Part shown: piece after piece, positions 17,960-27,986 of the stretch
Layout of the letters: the number at the start of each line of letters is the position of its first letter
How positions within the stretch are numbered: the stretch's first letter is position 1
From: Streptomyces sp. OfavH-34-F
Lineage (GTDB): Bacteria; Actinomycetota; Actinomycetes; Streptomycetales; Streptomycetaceae
Direction of reading: 5' to 3'
Length of the DNA stretch: 64,000 nt
NCBI RefSeq assembly: GCF_022347745.1
Contig: NZ_JAKRGC010000006.1
Span: 1-64,000, forward strand
Notes under the pieces: generated by a model
Database searches by the model: none
What the model was told of the DNA's origin: nothing
The model's input: only the letters and a program-made list of their open reading frames with translations
Made by a program: the position numbers and the translations under genes

Positions 17960-20671
17960 GTGGCTGAGACGGCATCGAAGAAGACGGCAGACAACCGACC
18001 GCGCCTGCTCCTGATGGACGGGCACTCCCTGGCGTACCGGGCGTTCTTTGCGCTGCCCGCGGAGAATTTCACGACGGCGGCGGGCCAGCCGACGAACGCG
18101 GTGTACGGCTTCATGTCGATGCTCGCGAACACCCTGCGTGACGAGGCGCCGACGCATTTCGCGGTGGCGTTCGACGTGTCCCGCAAGACGTGGCGGGCGC
18201 AGGAGTTCCCCGAGTACAAGGCGAACCGCTCGAAGACCCCCGACGAGTTCAAGGGGCAGGTCGAGCTGATCGGCGAGCTGCTGGACGCGATGCACGCGGA
18301 CCGGTTCGCGGTCGAGGGCTTCGAGGCGGACGACATCATCGCCACGCTGGCGACGCAGGCCGAGGCGGCCGGCTTCGAGGTGCTGATCGTCACGGGCGAC
18401 CGCGACTCGTTCCAGCTGATCACGGACAACGTGACCGTGCTGTACCCGACCAAGGGCGTCTCCGAGCTGACCCGGTTCACGCCGGAGAAGGTCGTCGAGA
18501 AGTACGGGCTCACGCCCCGGCAGTACCCGGACTTCGCGGCGCTGCGCGGTGACCCGTCGGACAACCTTCCGAGCATCCCCAAGGTCGGTGAGAAGACCGC
18601 CGCGAAGTGGATCAACCAGTTCGGCTCGTTCGACGAGCTGATCGCGCGCGCCGACGAGGTCAAGGGCGTCGCCGGGCAGAACCTGCGCGACCACCTGGAC
18701 GCGGTGCGGCTGAACCGCGTGCTGACGGAGATGGTCCGGGACGTGGAGCTGCCGAAGACCCCGGCCGAGCTGGAGCGCGCCCCCTACGACCGTACGGCGC
18801 TCACCGGCATCCTGGACATCCTGGAGATCCGCAACCCGAGCCTGCGCGAGCGCCTGCTGGCCGTCGATCCGGGTGCGGCGGACGCCCAGCCGCCCGCGCC
18901 GGCCGCCGGGATCGAGCTGGACGGCGCGGTGCTGGGCGCCGGTGAGCTGGCCCCCTGGCTCGCGGAGCACGGCGGGCAGCCGCTCGGCGTCGCCACGGTG
19001 GACACCTGGTCGCTCGGCGTCGGCACGGTCACGGAGATCGCGCTCGCCGCGGCGGGCGGGGCGGCGGCCTGGTTCGACCCGGCGCTGCTGGACCAGGGCG
19101 ACGAGCAGGCGTTCGCGGCCTGGATCGCGGACCCGGCCCGGCCCAAGGTCATGCACAACGCCAAGGCCGCGATGCGGGTCTTCCCGGAGCACGGCTGGCG
19201 CATCGAGGGTGTCTCGATGGACACCGCGCTCGCCGCCTATCTGGTCAAGCCGGGCCGGCGCTCCTTCGCGCTGGACGCCCTGGCCGTGGAGTACCTGGGC
19301 CGGGAGCTGGCCCCGGCGGCCGCCGCGGACGGGCAGCTGGCCTTCGGCGCGGAGGACCAGGCCGAGGCCGACGCCCTGATGGCGCAGGCCCGCGCCGTGC
19401 TGGACCTCGGCGACGCCTTCACGGAGCGGCTGAAGGAGGTCGGCGCGGCCGGGCTGCTGCACGACATGGAGCTGCCGACGTCGATCCTGCTGGCCCGTCT
19501 GGAGCGGCACGGCATCGCGGCGGACCGGGCCCACCTGGAGGGCATGGAGCAGCAGTTCGCCGGGGCCGTGCAGCAGGCGGTGAAGGAGGCGCACGCCTCG
19601 GTGGGCCGGGAGTTCAACCTCGGTTCGCCCAAGCAGCTGCAGGAGGTGCTGTTCGGCGAGCTGGGCCTGCCCAAGACCAAGAAGACGAAGACCGGTTACA
19701 CGACGGACGCGGACGCGCTGGCCTGGCTCGCCGCCCAGACGGAGCACGAGCTGCCGGTGCTCATGCTCCGCCACCGCGAGCAGGCCAAGCTGCGGGTCAC
19801 GGTCGAGGGCCTGGTGAAGTCGATCGCCGCGGACGGCCGTATCCACACCACGTTCAACCAGACGGTGGCGGCGACCGGCCGGCTCTCCTCCACCGACCCG
19901 AACCTGCAGAACATCCCGGTCCGGACGGACGAGGGCCGGGCGATCCGCCGGGGCTTCGTCGTCGGCGAGGGCTTCGAGACGCTGATGACGGCGGACTACA
20001 GCCAGATCGAGCTGCGGGTCATGGCCCACCTCTCCGCGGACGCCGGACTGATCGAGGCGTTCACCTCCGGCGAGGACCTGCACACGACGGTCGCCTCGCA
20101 GGTCTTCGGCGTCGACAAGTCGGCGGTCGACCCGGAGATGCGCCGCAAGATCAAGGCCATGAGCTACGGCCTGGCGTACGGGCTGTCCGCCTTCGGCCTC
20201 TCCCAGCAGCTGAACATCGAGGCGGGCGAGGCGCGCGGCCTGATGGACACCTACTTCGAGCGGTTCGGCGGGGTGCGGGACTATCTGCACCGGGTGGTGG
20301 AGGAGGCCCGCGCCACCGGCTACACCGAGACGATCTTCGGCCGCCGCCGCTACCTCCCCGACCTGAACAGCGACAACCGACAGCGCCGCGAGACGGCCGA
20401 GCGGATGGCGCTCAACGCCCCGATCCAGGGCACCGCCGCCGACATCGTCAAGGTGGCCATGCTCCACGTCGACCGGGCGCTGACCGAGGCCGGGCTCAAG
20501 TCGCGGATGCTGCTCCAGGTCCACGACGAGATCGTGCTGGAGATCGCCGCCGGCGAGCGGGAGCGGGTGGAGCACATCCTGCGCCACGAGATGTCCACGG
20601 CGGTACGGCTGCGCGCCCCGCTGGACGTGTCGGTCGGCGTCGGCCGCGACTGGGAGTCGGCCGCCCACTGA
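17960..20671 (+). CDS. polA: DNA polymerase I
   Basis: GTG at 17960 gives 903 residues. Domains: 5'-nuclease (about 15-310; LLMDGHSLAYRAFFA, VEGFEADDIIATLA, GDRDSFQLI, GDPSDNLPSIPKVGEKTA), a degenerate 3'-5' exonuclease-like middle (about 330-510) that lacks the usual metal-binding acidic residues as in other actinobacteria, and the polymerase (about 530-903) with motif A DYSQIELRVMAHLS, motif B RRKIKAMSYGLAYGLS and motif C LLQVHDEIVLE. It fills gaps, removes RNA primers and takes part in repair. Proofreading is not expected. Ends at a strong terminator. Confidence 0.97.
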   Translation: MAETASKKTADNRPRLLLMDGHSLAYRAFFALPAENFTTAAGQPTNAVYGFMSMLANTLRDEAPTHFAVAFDVSRKTWRAQEFPEYKANRSKTPDEFKGQVELIGELLDAMHADRFAVEGFEADDIIATLATQAEAAGFEVLIVTGDRDSFQLITDNVTVLYPTKGVSELTRFTPEKVVEKYGLTPRQYPDFAALRGDPSDNLPSIPKVGEKTAAKWINQFGSFDELIARADEVKGVAGQNLRDHLDAVRLNRVLTEMVRDVELPKTPAELERAPYDRTALTGILDILEIRNPSLRERLLAVDPGAADAQPPAPAAGIELDGAVLGAGELAPWLAEHGGQPLGVATVDTWSLGVGTVTEIALAAAGGAAAWFDPALLDQGDEQAFAAWIADPARPKVMHNAKAAMRVFPEHGWRIEGVSMDTALAAYLVKPGRRSFALDALAVEYLGRELAPAAAADGQLAFGAEDQAEADALMAQARAVLDLGDAFTERLKEVGAAGLLHDMELPTSILLARLERHGIAADRAHLEGMEQQFAGAVQQAVKEAHASVGREFNLGSPKQLQEVLFGELGLPKTKKTKTGYTTDADALAWLAAQTEHELPVLMLRHREQAKLRVTVEGLVKSIAADGRIHTTFNQTVAATGRLSSTDPNLQNIPVRTDEGRAIRRGFVVGEGFETLMTADYSQIELRVMAHLSADAGLIEAFTSGEDLHTTVASQVFGVDKSAVDPEMRRKIKAMSYGLAYGLSAFGLSQQLNIEAGEARGLMDTYFERFGGVRDYLHRVVEEARATGYTETIFGRRRYLPDLNSDNRQRRETAERMALNAPIQGTAADIVKVAMLHVDRALTEAGLKSRMLLQVHDEIVLEIAAGERERVEHILRHEMSTAVRLRAPLDVSVGVGRDWESAAH

Positions 20672-20677
20672 CCGTCC

Positions 20678-20707
20678 CCGGCCGGGGCCCGCACGGGCCC
20701 CGGCCGG
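20678..20707 (+). terminator. polA terminator
   Basis: Perfect inverted repeat of 14 bases (20678-20691 with 20694-20707) around CA; in practice about a 12-bp stem with a six-base loop. It begins seven bases after the polA stop. Confidence 0.9.
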
Positions 20708-20870
20708 TGTCACGAACACGTCCGCACATGGACGACTTGTGTTCAGGAAGGTGAGAAAGCGGTGAGAACAGGCCCGGCCGCCGTGTGCGTACGGGACGAC
20801 GTGCCGTAGGGTCGCCTGAGTCCAGGCGCGGGGGAGCGCCGAGAGCGACGAGGGGGAGGGCCCACACGTC

Positions 20871-22589
20871 ATGGCAGCGCAATTCGGTCGCCGGCTGTAC
20901 AGAGGGGCGGCCACCACCGCCGTCGCAGCGCTCGCGGTGGCGGCACTCTCCGCCTCGCAGGCCCCCGGCTCCCCGCTGGTGGCGGCCGAGGGCGGCGACC
21001 ACCCGTCCGCCGGGGCGTCCACCCCCACCGAGCAGGGCGGCGGCGGCGTTTCCGGCGACTCGCCGTACTACACGGACCTGCCGCCGCTGAACACCCCGGA
21101 GAAGCCCGGCGATTCGGCGGAGCTGCCGGTGACCGGCAGCCGCGAGTCGGGCATACCCGCCTCCGTCCTGGCGGCGTACCAGAAGGCCGAACGGACCATC
21201 GCGGCCACCGACCCGGCCTGCCGGCTGCCCTGGCAACTGCTCGCCGCCATCGGCAAGGTGGAGTCCGGACAGGCCCGGGGCGGCCGGGTCGACGCGCAGG
21301 GCACCACGCTCTCCCCGATCCTCGGCCCCGCCCTCGACGGCAACGGCTTTGCGCTCATCAAGGACACCGACAACGGTGCCTACGACGGCGACCGGACGCA
21401 CGACCGGGCCGTCGGCCCGATGCAGTTCATCCCGTCCACCTGGGCGAGCTGGGGCCAGGACGGCAACGGCGACGGCCGCAAGGACCCCAACAACATCTAC
21501 GACGCCGCGCTCGCCGCCGGACGCTACCTCTGCGCCGGCCCCCGCGACCTGTCCACCGCCACCGATCTGGACCGGGCCGTCCTCAGCTACAACCACTCGG
21601 ACGTGTACCTGCGTACGGTCCGCTCCTGGTTCACGTACTACAACCGGGGCACGCACGAGGTGCCCGACGGCACCGGCGTCCTGCCGACCGGCCCCACCAG
21701 CCGTCACCCCCGCCCCAGCGGGCCGGTCGGCGGCCCGTCCCTGCCGCCGTCCCCGACGCCCTCGCCGTCGCACACCCCGGCGCCGGGCGGTTCGAAGAAG
21801 CCCACGCCCCCGTCCGAACCGAGCCCCGAGCCGACCAAGCCGGGCGACCTCGGCAAGCCGCCGACGCACACCCCGAAGCCGGAGCCCACCCCGTCCCAGA
21901 CGGTCACGGTGCTCCAGAACACCGGCTCCGGCACGCTGACCGCCACCGCCGGCGACGCCTTCGAGCAGGCCATCGCCGTCAAGGCGCGCAACGGCTCCGG
22001 CGGCGCGGTCGCCAAGGCGTCGGTGACCTTCACCATCACCGGGGACACCGACGCCGCGTTCAAGGGGGGCGCCCGGACCGCCACCGTCACGACCGGAGCG
22101 GACGGCATCGCCACCGCCCCGGCCCTCCAGGCGGGCGAGAAGACCGGCGAGTTCACCGTACGGGCCTCCGTCGGCGGCACCTCCGCCGCCACGACGTTCA
22201 AGGCGACCGTCACGCCCCGCCAGGCCGACGCCCTCACCCGGACCGGCACCACGGAGCTCTCCGCCGTCGCCGGCGAGACCTTCGACGCCATCACCGTCGC
22301 CGCCACCCACCACGGCAAGGCCGCGGGCAAGGTCGCCGTCACCGCCACGATGATCACCGACGCCGAGGTCCCCGCCGAGAACGACAAGGGCCCGTACTGC
22401 ACCGACGAGGACGGCGACCCCGTCCGCAGCGTCGTGCTCACCACGGCGGCGGACGGCAGCCTCCGGCTCCCGACGTTCTACGCCGACGGCCCGGCCGGTA
22501 CGTACAAGCTGCGGCTCACCGCCGAGGGCGGCGGCTCCCTCGTCATCGAGCTGACCGTCCAGGAGCGCACGGCCGCGCCCGCCTCCTGA
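20871..22589 (+). CDS. Secreted lytic transglycosylase with Ig-like tail
   Basis: A 572-residue secreted protein: signal peptide (GRRLYRGAATTAVAALAVAALSASQAPG), a soluble-lytic-transglycosylase domain (about 95-265; LLAAIGKVESGQARGG with the catalytic Glu, GPMQFIPSTWASWG, DPNNIYDAALAAGRYLC, SYNHSDVYLRTV), a Pro/Ser/Thr-rich linker (about 275-345) and two Ig-like repeats (about 350-560). It would cleave the glycan strand of peptidoglycan outside the cell. GAGGGGGAGGG precedes the ATG. The linker and Ig-like modules suggest anchoring or spacing in the wall. Flanked by terminators, so a single-gene unit. Confidence 0.9.
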   Translation: MAAQFGRRLYRGAATTAVAALAVAALSASQAPGSPLVAAEGGDHPSAGASTPTEQGGGGVSGDSPYYTDLPPLNTPEKPGDSAELPVTGSRESGIPASVLAAYQKAERTIAATDPACRLPWQLLAAIGKVESGQARGGRVDAQGTTLSPILGPALDGNGFALIKDTDNGAYDGDRTHDRAVGPMQFIPSTWASWGQDGNGDGRKDPNNIYDAALAAGRYLCAGPRDLSTATDLDRAVLSYNHSDVYLRTVRSWFTYYNRGTHEVPDGTGVLPTGPTSRHPRPSGPVGGPSLPPSPTPSPSHTPAPGGSKKPTPPSEPSPEPTKPGDLGKPPTHTPKPEPTPSQTVTVLQNTGSGTLTATAGDAFEQAIAVKARNGSGGAVAKASVTFTITGDTDAAFKGGARTATVTTGADGIATAPALQAGEKTGEFTVRASVGGTSAATTFKATVTPRQADALTRTGTTELSAVAGETFDAITVAATHHGKAAGKVAVTATMITDAEVPAENDKGPYCTDEDGDPVRSVVLTTAADGSLRLPTFYADGPAGTYKLRLTAEGGGSLVIELTVQERTAAPAS

Positions 22590-22596
22590 CAGCACA

Positions 22597-22635
22597 CGCC
22601 GGCCCCCGCACCGGAGACCGGTGCGGGGGCCGGCG
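22597..22635. terminator. Bidirectional terminator, 18-bp stem
   Basis: Positions 22597-22614 pair perfectly with 22618-22635 around AGA. It lies between the convergent ends of the transglycosylase and the oxidase-HrpB fusion gene. Confidence 0.92.
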
Positions 22636-22640
22636 CGTGC

Positions 22641-24455
22641 TCAGTCCCGCGCGAGCCGCGCCTTCGTGAACCGGGTCGCCTCCGCCGTTGCCGGGTCCTG
22701 CGGCCACGGATGCTTCGGATACCGGCCCCGCAGCTCCGCCCGCACCGCCTTGTAGCCCTCGGCCCAGAACGACGCCAGGTCCGCCGTCACGGCGGCGGGC
22801 CGCCCGGCCGGGGACAGCAGATGGACCAGGACCGGCACCCCCGCCACCCGCGGCGTCTCCCGCAGCCCGAACATCTCCTGGAGCTTCACCGCGAGCACCG
22901 GCTGCTCCCCGCCGTACTCCACGCCGATCCGCGAACCGCTCGGCACCTCGATCCGCTCCGGCGCCAGCTCGTCCAGCCGCACCGCCTCGCCCGTCGCCCA
23001 CGGCAGCAGCCTGCGCAGCGCCTGCCCCGCGTCGATCGCGGCCAGGTCGGACCGGCGCCGCGCCCGCGAGAGCTCCGGCTCCAGCCACTCCTCCGGCCGC
23101 GCCAGCAGCGCCCCGTCCGACACATCCGGCCACGGCTCGCCCAGCACCCGGCGCAGGTAGTCGTTGCCGAACAGCCGGTCCGGGTCGAGCCGGTCACGTA
23201 CGGCGGTGAACTCGCCGAAGCGCGGATACACCCCGGAGAGGTACGCGGCGTCCCGCGTGTTGATCTTGCCCCAGTGCGGGCGGCCCGCATGGGCGGTCAT
23301 GATCCGCTCCACCGCCGTGAAGTACGCCTGGTAGGGCGTCCCCCGGTACAGATGGACGGCGATGTACGCGCTCTCCCGGCCCGACGCCGTGGAGAGCGCG
23401 ATGTCGTCGGCGGGGGCGGTGCGCACCTCCACCGGGAAGCTGATCCGCAGCGGCGAGCGGTCCACCATCGCCCGCAGCTCGCGCAGCGCCTCCACGGCCG
23501 CCTCGCGCGGCAGCGCGTACTCCATCTCCACGAACCGCACCCGGCGCGGGCTGGTGAACACCTTGTACGGGATGTCGGTGTAGGTGCGGGCCGACAGCGC
23601 TCGGCTGGAGAGCTTCGCGATCGAGGGGATCGTGGCGGGCACGGCCCGGCCCAGCGAGCACGCCACCTGGAAGACGCCGTTGGACAGCAGTTCGTCGTCG
23701 ATCCAGCCGCTGATCCGGCCGGGCGGGGCGGCGGGCCCGGCGCTGCGGTTGTTGCGCTTGGTGTTGCAGTTCCCGGTGTGCGGGAACCAGTAGAACTCGA
23801 AGTGCTCGTTCTCGGCCACGAGCTGATCGAAGTCGGACGTCACCCTGTCGAAGCTCATCGGTTCCTCGCGGGCGGTCAGCAGGAAGACCGGCTCCACGGC
23901 GAAGGTGAGGGCGGTGACGACGCCGAGGGCGCCGAGCCCGATCCGGGCCACCGCGAACACGTCCGGGTTCTCCGTCTCCGAACAGGTCAGCACCGTGCCG
24001 TCGGCGGTGACCAGCTCCAGGGCCCGTATCTGCGCCGATATGGACGCCGAGTCTCGGCCGGTGCCGTGCGTCCCCGTGGAGGTGGCCCCGGCGACCGTCT
24101 GCTCCATGATGTCGCCCATGTTGGTGAGCGAGAGGCCCTCGCGGGCCAGCGCGGTGTTGAGCCGCTTCAGCGGGGTGCCCGCCTCGACGGTCACCGTCAT
24201 CGCCTCGCGGTCGATCTCCCGGATGCCCGTCAGCAGATCGGGCCGGATCAGCACCCCGTCGGTGGCCGCGGTCGCGGTGAAGGAGTGGCCGGTGCCGGCC
24301 GGCTTCACCCGCAGCCCGTCCTCGGCGGCCCGCCGCAGCACGTCGGCCAGCTCGTCCACGGAGGCGGGGGACACCGTCCTGGCCGGCCGGGCGGTGACGT
24401 TCCCCGCCCAGTTGCGCCACGGGCCCGTCGCCGTGCGTGCGTAGGTCTCGGTCAT
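22641..24455 (-). CDS. D-arabinono-1,4-lactone oxidase fused to HrpB C-terminal domain
   Basis: The start at 24455 ([18 protein letters not shown] upstream) gives 604 residues in one uninterrupted frame. Residues 1-439 match a whole FAD-linked lactone oxidase: the PCMH FAD domain ([20 protein letters not shown]) and the ALO domain ending in the typical HWGKINTRD... [16 protein letters not shown]. Residues 440-604 match the C-terminus of ATP-dependent helicase Hrp[62 protein letters not shown]. All HrpB helicase motifs are missing. The join is near 23138. A deletion that removed the oxidase stop and most of hrpB is the simplest explanation. The oxidase part should still be active. Confidence 0.88.
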   Translation of the reverse strand: MTETYARTATGPWRNWAGNVTARPARTVSPASVDELADVLRRAAEDGLRVKPAGTGHSFTATAATDGVLIRPDLLTGIREIDREAMTVTVEAGTPLKRLNTALAREGLSLTNMGDIMEQTVAGATSTGTHGTGRDSASISAQIRALELVTADGTVLTCSETENPDVFAVARIGLGALGVVTALTFAVEPVFLLTAREEPMSFDRVTSDFDQLVAENEHFEFYWFPHTGNCNTKRNNRSAGPAAPPGRISGWIDDELLSNGVFQVACSLGRAVPATIPSIAKLSSRALSARTYTDIPYKVFTSPRRVRFVEMEYALPREAAVEALRELRAMVDRSPLRISFPVEVRTAPADDIALSTASGRESAYIAVHLYRGTPYQAYFTAVERIMTAHAGRPHWGKINTRDAAYLSGVYPRFGEFTAVRDRLDPDRLFGNDYLRRVLGEPWPDVSDGALLARPEEWLEPELSRARRRSDLAAIDAGQALRRLLPWATGEAVRLDELAPERIEVPSGSRIGVEYGGEQPVLAVKLQEMFGLRETPRVAGVPVLVHLLSPAGRPAAVTADLASFWAEGYKAVRAELRGRYPKHPWPQDPATAEATRFTKARLARD

Positions 24456-24675
24456 CTTCCCCGCGCCCTTCCCTAGGAACCGGCCCACCCAGCCGGCGCT
24501 GCCCCCGGACGGCCACCACGGGTTACCGGCCGGTTGGAGGGGGATCATACTCACGGCCCCCGCATATGCATCCACCCTTCTCGCGACCCGTGAGCGGCCC
24601 GTGAGCGGCCCGGCCGGGCGCCCGGTGCGGATGTCGGTGGGAGCGGCCCCCGGCGCGGGTGGCAGGATCGACGTC

Positions 24676-25803
24676 ATGTCCGATCTGCGCGATCCCGCCC
24701 CCTACGACGCCCTGCTCCTGCTCTCCTTCGGCGGCCCCGAAGGCCCGGACGACGTGGTCCCGTTCCTCGCGAACGTGACCCGCGGCCGGGGCATCCCCGA
24801 GGAACGGCTCAAGGAGGTCGGCAAGCACTACTTCCTGTTCGGCGGGGTCAGCCCGATCAACGCCCAGAACAGAGCCCTGCTCGCCGCCCTGCGCGAGGAC
24901 TTCTCCGCGCACGGCCTGGACCTGCCGGTGTACTGGGGCAACCGCAACTGGGCCCCCTACCTCACCGACACCCTGCGCGAGATGGTCGGTGACGGCCACC
25001 GCCGCATCGCCGTCCTGGCCACCAGCGCCTACGCCTCGTACTCCGGTTGCCGGCAGTACCGCGAGAACCTCGCCGACGCGCTGGCCGCCCTGGAGGCCGA
25101 GGGTCTTCCCGTCCCGCGCGTGGACAAACTCCGCCACTACTTCAACCACCCCGGCTTCGTGGAGCCCATGGTGGAGGGGGTGCTCGCCTCGCTGGCGGAG
25201 CTGCCCGACGAGGTGCGCCCGGACGCGCACCTGGCCTTCACCACGCACTCCATCCCGCTCTCCGCCGCCGACACCTCCGGCCCGGTGGAGGCCCACGGCG
25301 ACGGTGGCGCGTACGTCGCCGAGCACCTCGACGTGGCCCGGCTGATCGTGGACGCGGTGCGCGAGCGGACCGGGGTCGCCCACCCCTGGCGGCTCGTCTA
25401 CCAGTCGCGCAGCGGCGCCCCGCACATCCCGTGGCTGGAGCCCGACATCTGCGACCACCTCGAAACCCTCCATGGCGACGGGGTGCCCGCCGTCGTGATG
25501 GCGCCCATCGGCTTCGTCTCGGACCACATGGAGGTCCTGTACGACCTCGACACCGAGGCCACCGCCAAGGCCGCCGAGCTGGGCCTGCCGGTACGCCGCT
25601 CCGCCACCGTGGGCGCCGACCCCCGGTTCGCCGCCGCCGTGCGCGACCTCGTCCTGGAGCGGGCCGCCGCCGAGCGGGGCCTGGAGCCGCAGCGGTGCGC
25701 CCTCGGCGCGCTCGGCGCGAGCCACGACCTGTGCCCGGTGGGCTGCTGCCCGGCCAGGGCCCCGAAGCCCGCCGCCGCGGGCGCCGACAGCCCCTACGCG
25801 TGA
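24676..25803 (+). CDS. cpfC: Coproporphyrin III ferrochelatase
   Basis: The ATG at 24676 gives 375 residues. Seen: [42 protein letters not shown] with the catalytic His, and [17 protein letters not shown]. Actinobacterial ferrochelatases hold a [2Fe-2S] cluster; its probable ligands are Cys125 (YSGCRQY) and the C-terminal set in [11 protein letters not shown]. The enzyme inserts iron into coproporphyrin III in the coproporphyrin-dependent haem pathway of Gram-positives (older name hemH). Divergent from the oxidase fusion, 48 bases before the inositol-phosphatase gene, so probably cotranscribed with it. Confidence 0.95.
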   Translation: MSDLRDPAPYDALLLLSFGGPEGPDDVVPFLANVTRGRGIPEERLKEVGKHYFLFGGVSPINAQNRALLAALREDFSAHGLDLPVYWGNRNWAPYLTDTLREMVGDGHRRIAVLATSAYASYSGCRQYRENLADALAALEAEGLPVPRVDKLRHYFNHPGFVEPMVEGVLASLAELPDEVRPDAHLAFTTHSIPLSAADTSGPVEAHGDGGAYVAEHLDVARLIVDAVRERTGVAHPWRLVYQSRSGAPHIPWLEPDICDHLETLHGDGVPAVVMAPIGFVSDHMEVLYDLDTEATAKAAELGLPVRRSATVGADPRFAAAVRDLVLERAAAERGLEPQRCALGALGASHDLCPVGCCPARAPKPAAAGADSPYA

Positions 25804-25851
25804 GCCCTCGCCCTTCCCCGCCCGTCCTCTTTCAACCTCCCAGGGAGTGCC

Positions 25852-26682
25852 GTGACCCGATTTGAACACTCAGTGGACACCCTGCTCGAACTCGCCATGG
25901 AAGCCGCGGAACTCGCCGGCCGGCTGCTGCGCGACGGGCGTCCGGAGGGACTGGGGGTGGCCGCGACCAAGTCCAGCCCGGTCGACGTCGTCACCGAGAT
26001 GGACATCGCCGCCGAGAAGCTGATCACCGAGTACCTGCTCGACCTCCGCCCGTACGACGGCTTCCTCGGCGAGGAGGGCGGTGCGAGCGCCGAGGGCCGC
26101 AGTGGTGTGCGCTGGGTGATCGACCCGCTCGACGGCACGGTGAACTACCTCTACGGACTGCCGTCCTGGGCCGTGTCCATCGGCGTCGAGATGTACGGCG
26201 AGCGGGTCGCCGGTGTGGTCGAGGTGCCGATGCGCGGCGAGACGTACTTCGCACGCAGCGGCCACGGCGCCTTCGTCACCGGCGGCCAGTACGGCGACAA
26301 GCAGGTCCGGCTGCGGTGCCGCGACGCCGCCCCGCTCGCCGAGTCCCTGGTGGCCACCGGCTTCAACTACGTCGCGGACGTCCGGGCCCACCAGGCCGAG
26401 GTGGCCCGCGAGCTGATCCCGCAGGTCCGGGACATCCGGCGCGGCGGTTCCGCCGCGATCGACCTGTGCGACGTGGCCGCCGGCCGGCTCGACGCCTACT
26501 TCGAGCGCGGTCTGCACCCGTGGGACCTGTGCGCCGGAGAGGTCATCGCGCGCGAGGCGGGCGCCCTCGTCGGCGGTCGCCCCGGCCGCGAGGCGGACGG
26601 CGAGCTGACCATCGCCGCGCCCGCCGGTGTCTTCGAACCGCTCCAGGCGCTCCTGGAGGAGCTGGGCGCCTGGCACGACTGA
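25852..26682 (+). CDS. Inositol monophosphatase family protein
   Basis: GTG at 25852 follows AGGGAG. The 276-residue protein has the family's metal sites: DVVTEMDIAAEK, GEEGG, WVIDPLDGTVNYLYGLP and the C-terminal HPWDLCAGEVIAREAGA. Members dephosphorylate inositol-1-phosphate, histidinol phosphate, fructose-1,6-bisphosphate or related sugars in the cytoplasm; the substrate here is not set by the motifs. It sits directly downstream of cpfC. Confidence 0.92.
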   Translation: MTRFEHSVDTLLELAMEAAELAGRLLRDGRPEGLGVAATKSSPVDVVTEMDIAAEKLITEYLLDLRPYDGFLGEEGGASAEGRSGVRWVIDPLDGTVNYLYGLPSWAVSIGVEMYGERVAGVVEVPMRGETYFARSGHGAFVTGGQYGDKQVRLRCRDAAPLAESLVATGFNYVADVRAHQAEVARELIPQVRDIRRGGSAAIDLCDVAAGRLDAYFERGLHPWDLCAGEVIAREAGALVGGRPGREADGELTIAAPAGVFEPLQALLEELGAWHD

Positions 26683-26722
26683 CGACGGCCGGGGCCCCCG
26701 CGGCCCCGTCCGGGCCGCAGAA

Positions 26723-26758
26723 GGGCCCCGGGGCCGCCTTACGGCAGCCGCGGGGCCC
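26723..26758. terminator. Bidirectional hairpin terminator
   Basis: A 16-bp stem (26723-26738 with 26743-26758, two mismatches) around TTAC, between the convergent ends of the phosphatase gene and a 58-residue minus-strand gene. Confidence 0.75.
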
Positions 26759-26768
26759 GGGGGGACTG

Positions 26769-26945
26769 TCAGGCGTTGGTCGTCGTGCCGAGGCGCACAC
26801 CGTGCTCGGCGGCGAGGCGATGAAGGTCGTCGAGTTCGCTCTGCTCGACGTCCGCGAGGAAGTAGTCGCCCGTCTCACGGGCCCTGGTGAGGTCGTCCTC
26901 GGTGGTCTTGATGCGGTGCAGCAGACCTGCGGTGAAAGCGTCCAT
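26769..26945 (-). CDS. Small conserved-looking acidic protein, 58 aa
   Basis: Begins MDAFTAGLLHRIKTTEDDLT and ends HGVRLGTTTNA. The composition is charged and helical, without membrane segment or Cys, and codon third positions are strongly GC as in neighbouring genes, which argues for a real gene. A G-rich ribosome site lies just upstream of the ATG. It stands divergent from cutR with about 380 bases between them. I recognise the type as one commonly seen unannotated or as hypothetical protein beside cutRS in Streptomyces, from memory. Function unknown. Confidence 0.72.
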   Translation of the reverse strand: MDAFTAGLLHRIKTTEDDLTRARETGDYFLADVEQSELDDLHRLAAEHGVRLGTTTNA

Positions 26946-27327
26946 GAAAGCGCCCCCTCATCGTGGGTGGGTGGCACGGGGGTGTGCCCGGGTTTCCCTC
27001 CGCCGAAGCGGTAGGGCGGGTGATCACGCACTCTCCGGAACGGAGCGGCCTGTGACAACGCCACATGGGAAGACGTGATCGAGGGTGTGCATGCGTCCTC
27101 CCCAGCGCCGGACGCGGAGAAACCTCAACTGGCCCAAAAAACACTTCGCTTCCCCGAAGCCGCAGGTCGGACCGGACCGTCTTACCGCCGGTTTATGCGG
27201 GATACGGGCAGGATGGAGCCCGTACGGGGTGTGCCCGGACCTGCCCGCGACACGGGCCGGCCGGGCCCCTTCGGGTTGCCCGGAGCCCCGCTGGAGATCG
27301 TTGCGAAGTTCTAGGGAAGGAAGCGCC
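26946..27327. other. Divergent promoter region of cutRS and the 58-aa gene
   Basis: 382 bases without a credible gene. An AT-richer patch lies near 27120-27200 (with a run of six A at about 27135) and CCGGGC...GCCCGG can pair near 27260-27282 as a leader hairpin. GGGAAGGAAG (27314-27323) is the cutR ribosome site. No operator is certain. Confidence 0.45.
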
Positions 27328-27981
27328 GTGCGCGTACTCGTCGTGGAGGACGAGCAACTGCTCGCCGATGCGGTGGCCACCGGATTGCGCCGCGAGGCCA
27401 TGGCCGTCGATGTCGTGTACGACGGAGCCGCGGCCGTGGAGCGCATCGAGGTCAACGACTACGACGTCGTCGTGCTCGACCGCGACCTGCCCCTGGTCCA
27501 CGGCGACGACGTGTGCCGCCGGATCGTCGAGCTGGGTGTGCCCACCCGGGTACTCATGCTCACCGCGTCCGGGGACGTCAGCGACCGCGTGGAGGGCCTG
27601 GAGCTGGGCGCCGACGACTACCTGCCCAAACCCTTCGCGTTCAGCGAGCTGACCGCCCGGGTGCGGGCCCTGGGCCGGCGTACGACCGTCGCCCTGCCGC
27701 CCGTCCTGGAACGGGCCGGGATCAAGCTCGACCCCAACCGCCGCGAGGTCTTCCGGGACGGCCAGGAGATCCAGCTCGCCCCCAAGGAGTTCGCCGTCCT
27801 GGAGGTCCTGATGCGCAGCGAGGGCGCCGTCGTCTCCGCCGAGCAGCTGCTGGAGAAGGCGTGGGACGAGAACACCGACCCGTTCACCAACGTGGTCCGG
27901 GTGACCGTCATGACCCTGCGCCGCAAGCTCGGCGAGCCCCCGGTGATCGTCACCGTGCCCGGCTCCGGATACCGGATCTGA
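27328..27981 (+). CDS. cutR: OmpR-family response regulator CutR
   Basis: GTG at 27328 yields 217 residues, the length of CutR. Receiver domain: VLVVEDEQLLAD, phospho-Asp51 in VVLDRDLPLVHG, YLPKPF; C-terminal winged helix: LAPKEFAVLEVLMRSEGAVVSAEQLLEKAWDENTDPFTNVVRV. It is the regulator of the CutRS pair, first described through copper/tyrosinase phenotypes and later linked to secretion and antibiotic production. Six bases separate it from the kinase gene. Confidence 0.94.
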   Translation: MRVLVVEDEQLLADAVATGLRREAMAVDVVYDGAAAVERIEVNDYDVVVLDRDLPLVHGDDVCRRIVELGVPTRVLMLTASGDVSDRVEGLELGADDYLPKPFAFSELTARVRALGRRTTVALPPVLERAGIKLDPNRREVFRDGQEIQLAPKEFAVLEVLMRSEGAVVSAEQLLEKAWDENTDPFTNVVRVTVMTLRRKLGEPPVIVTVPGSGYRI

Positions 27982-27986
27982 GACAG

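Noticed and set aside
20708-20870. c-di-AMP (ydaO) riboswitch before the lytic transglycosylase
   Set aside because: Such switches precede wall-hydrolase genes in Streptomyces, but I could not find the conserved core here.
15515-21028. A minus-strand open frame of over 1,800 codons running through polA
   Set aside because: Only the part from 17803 down encodes a recognisable protein; the rest is the reverse complement of polA in high-GC DNA.
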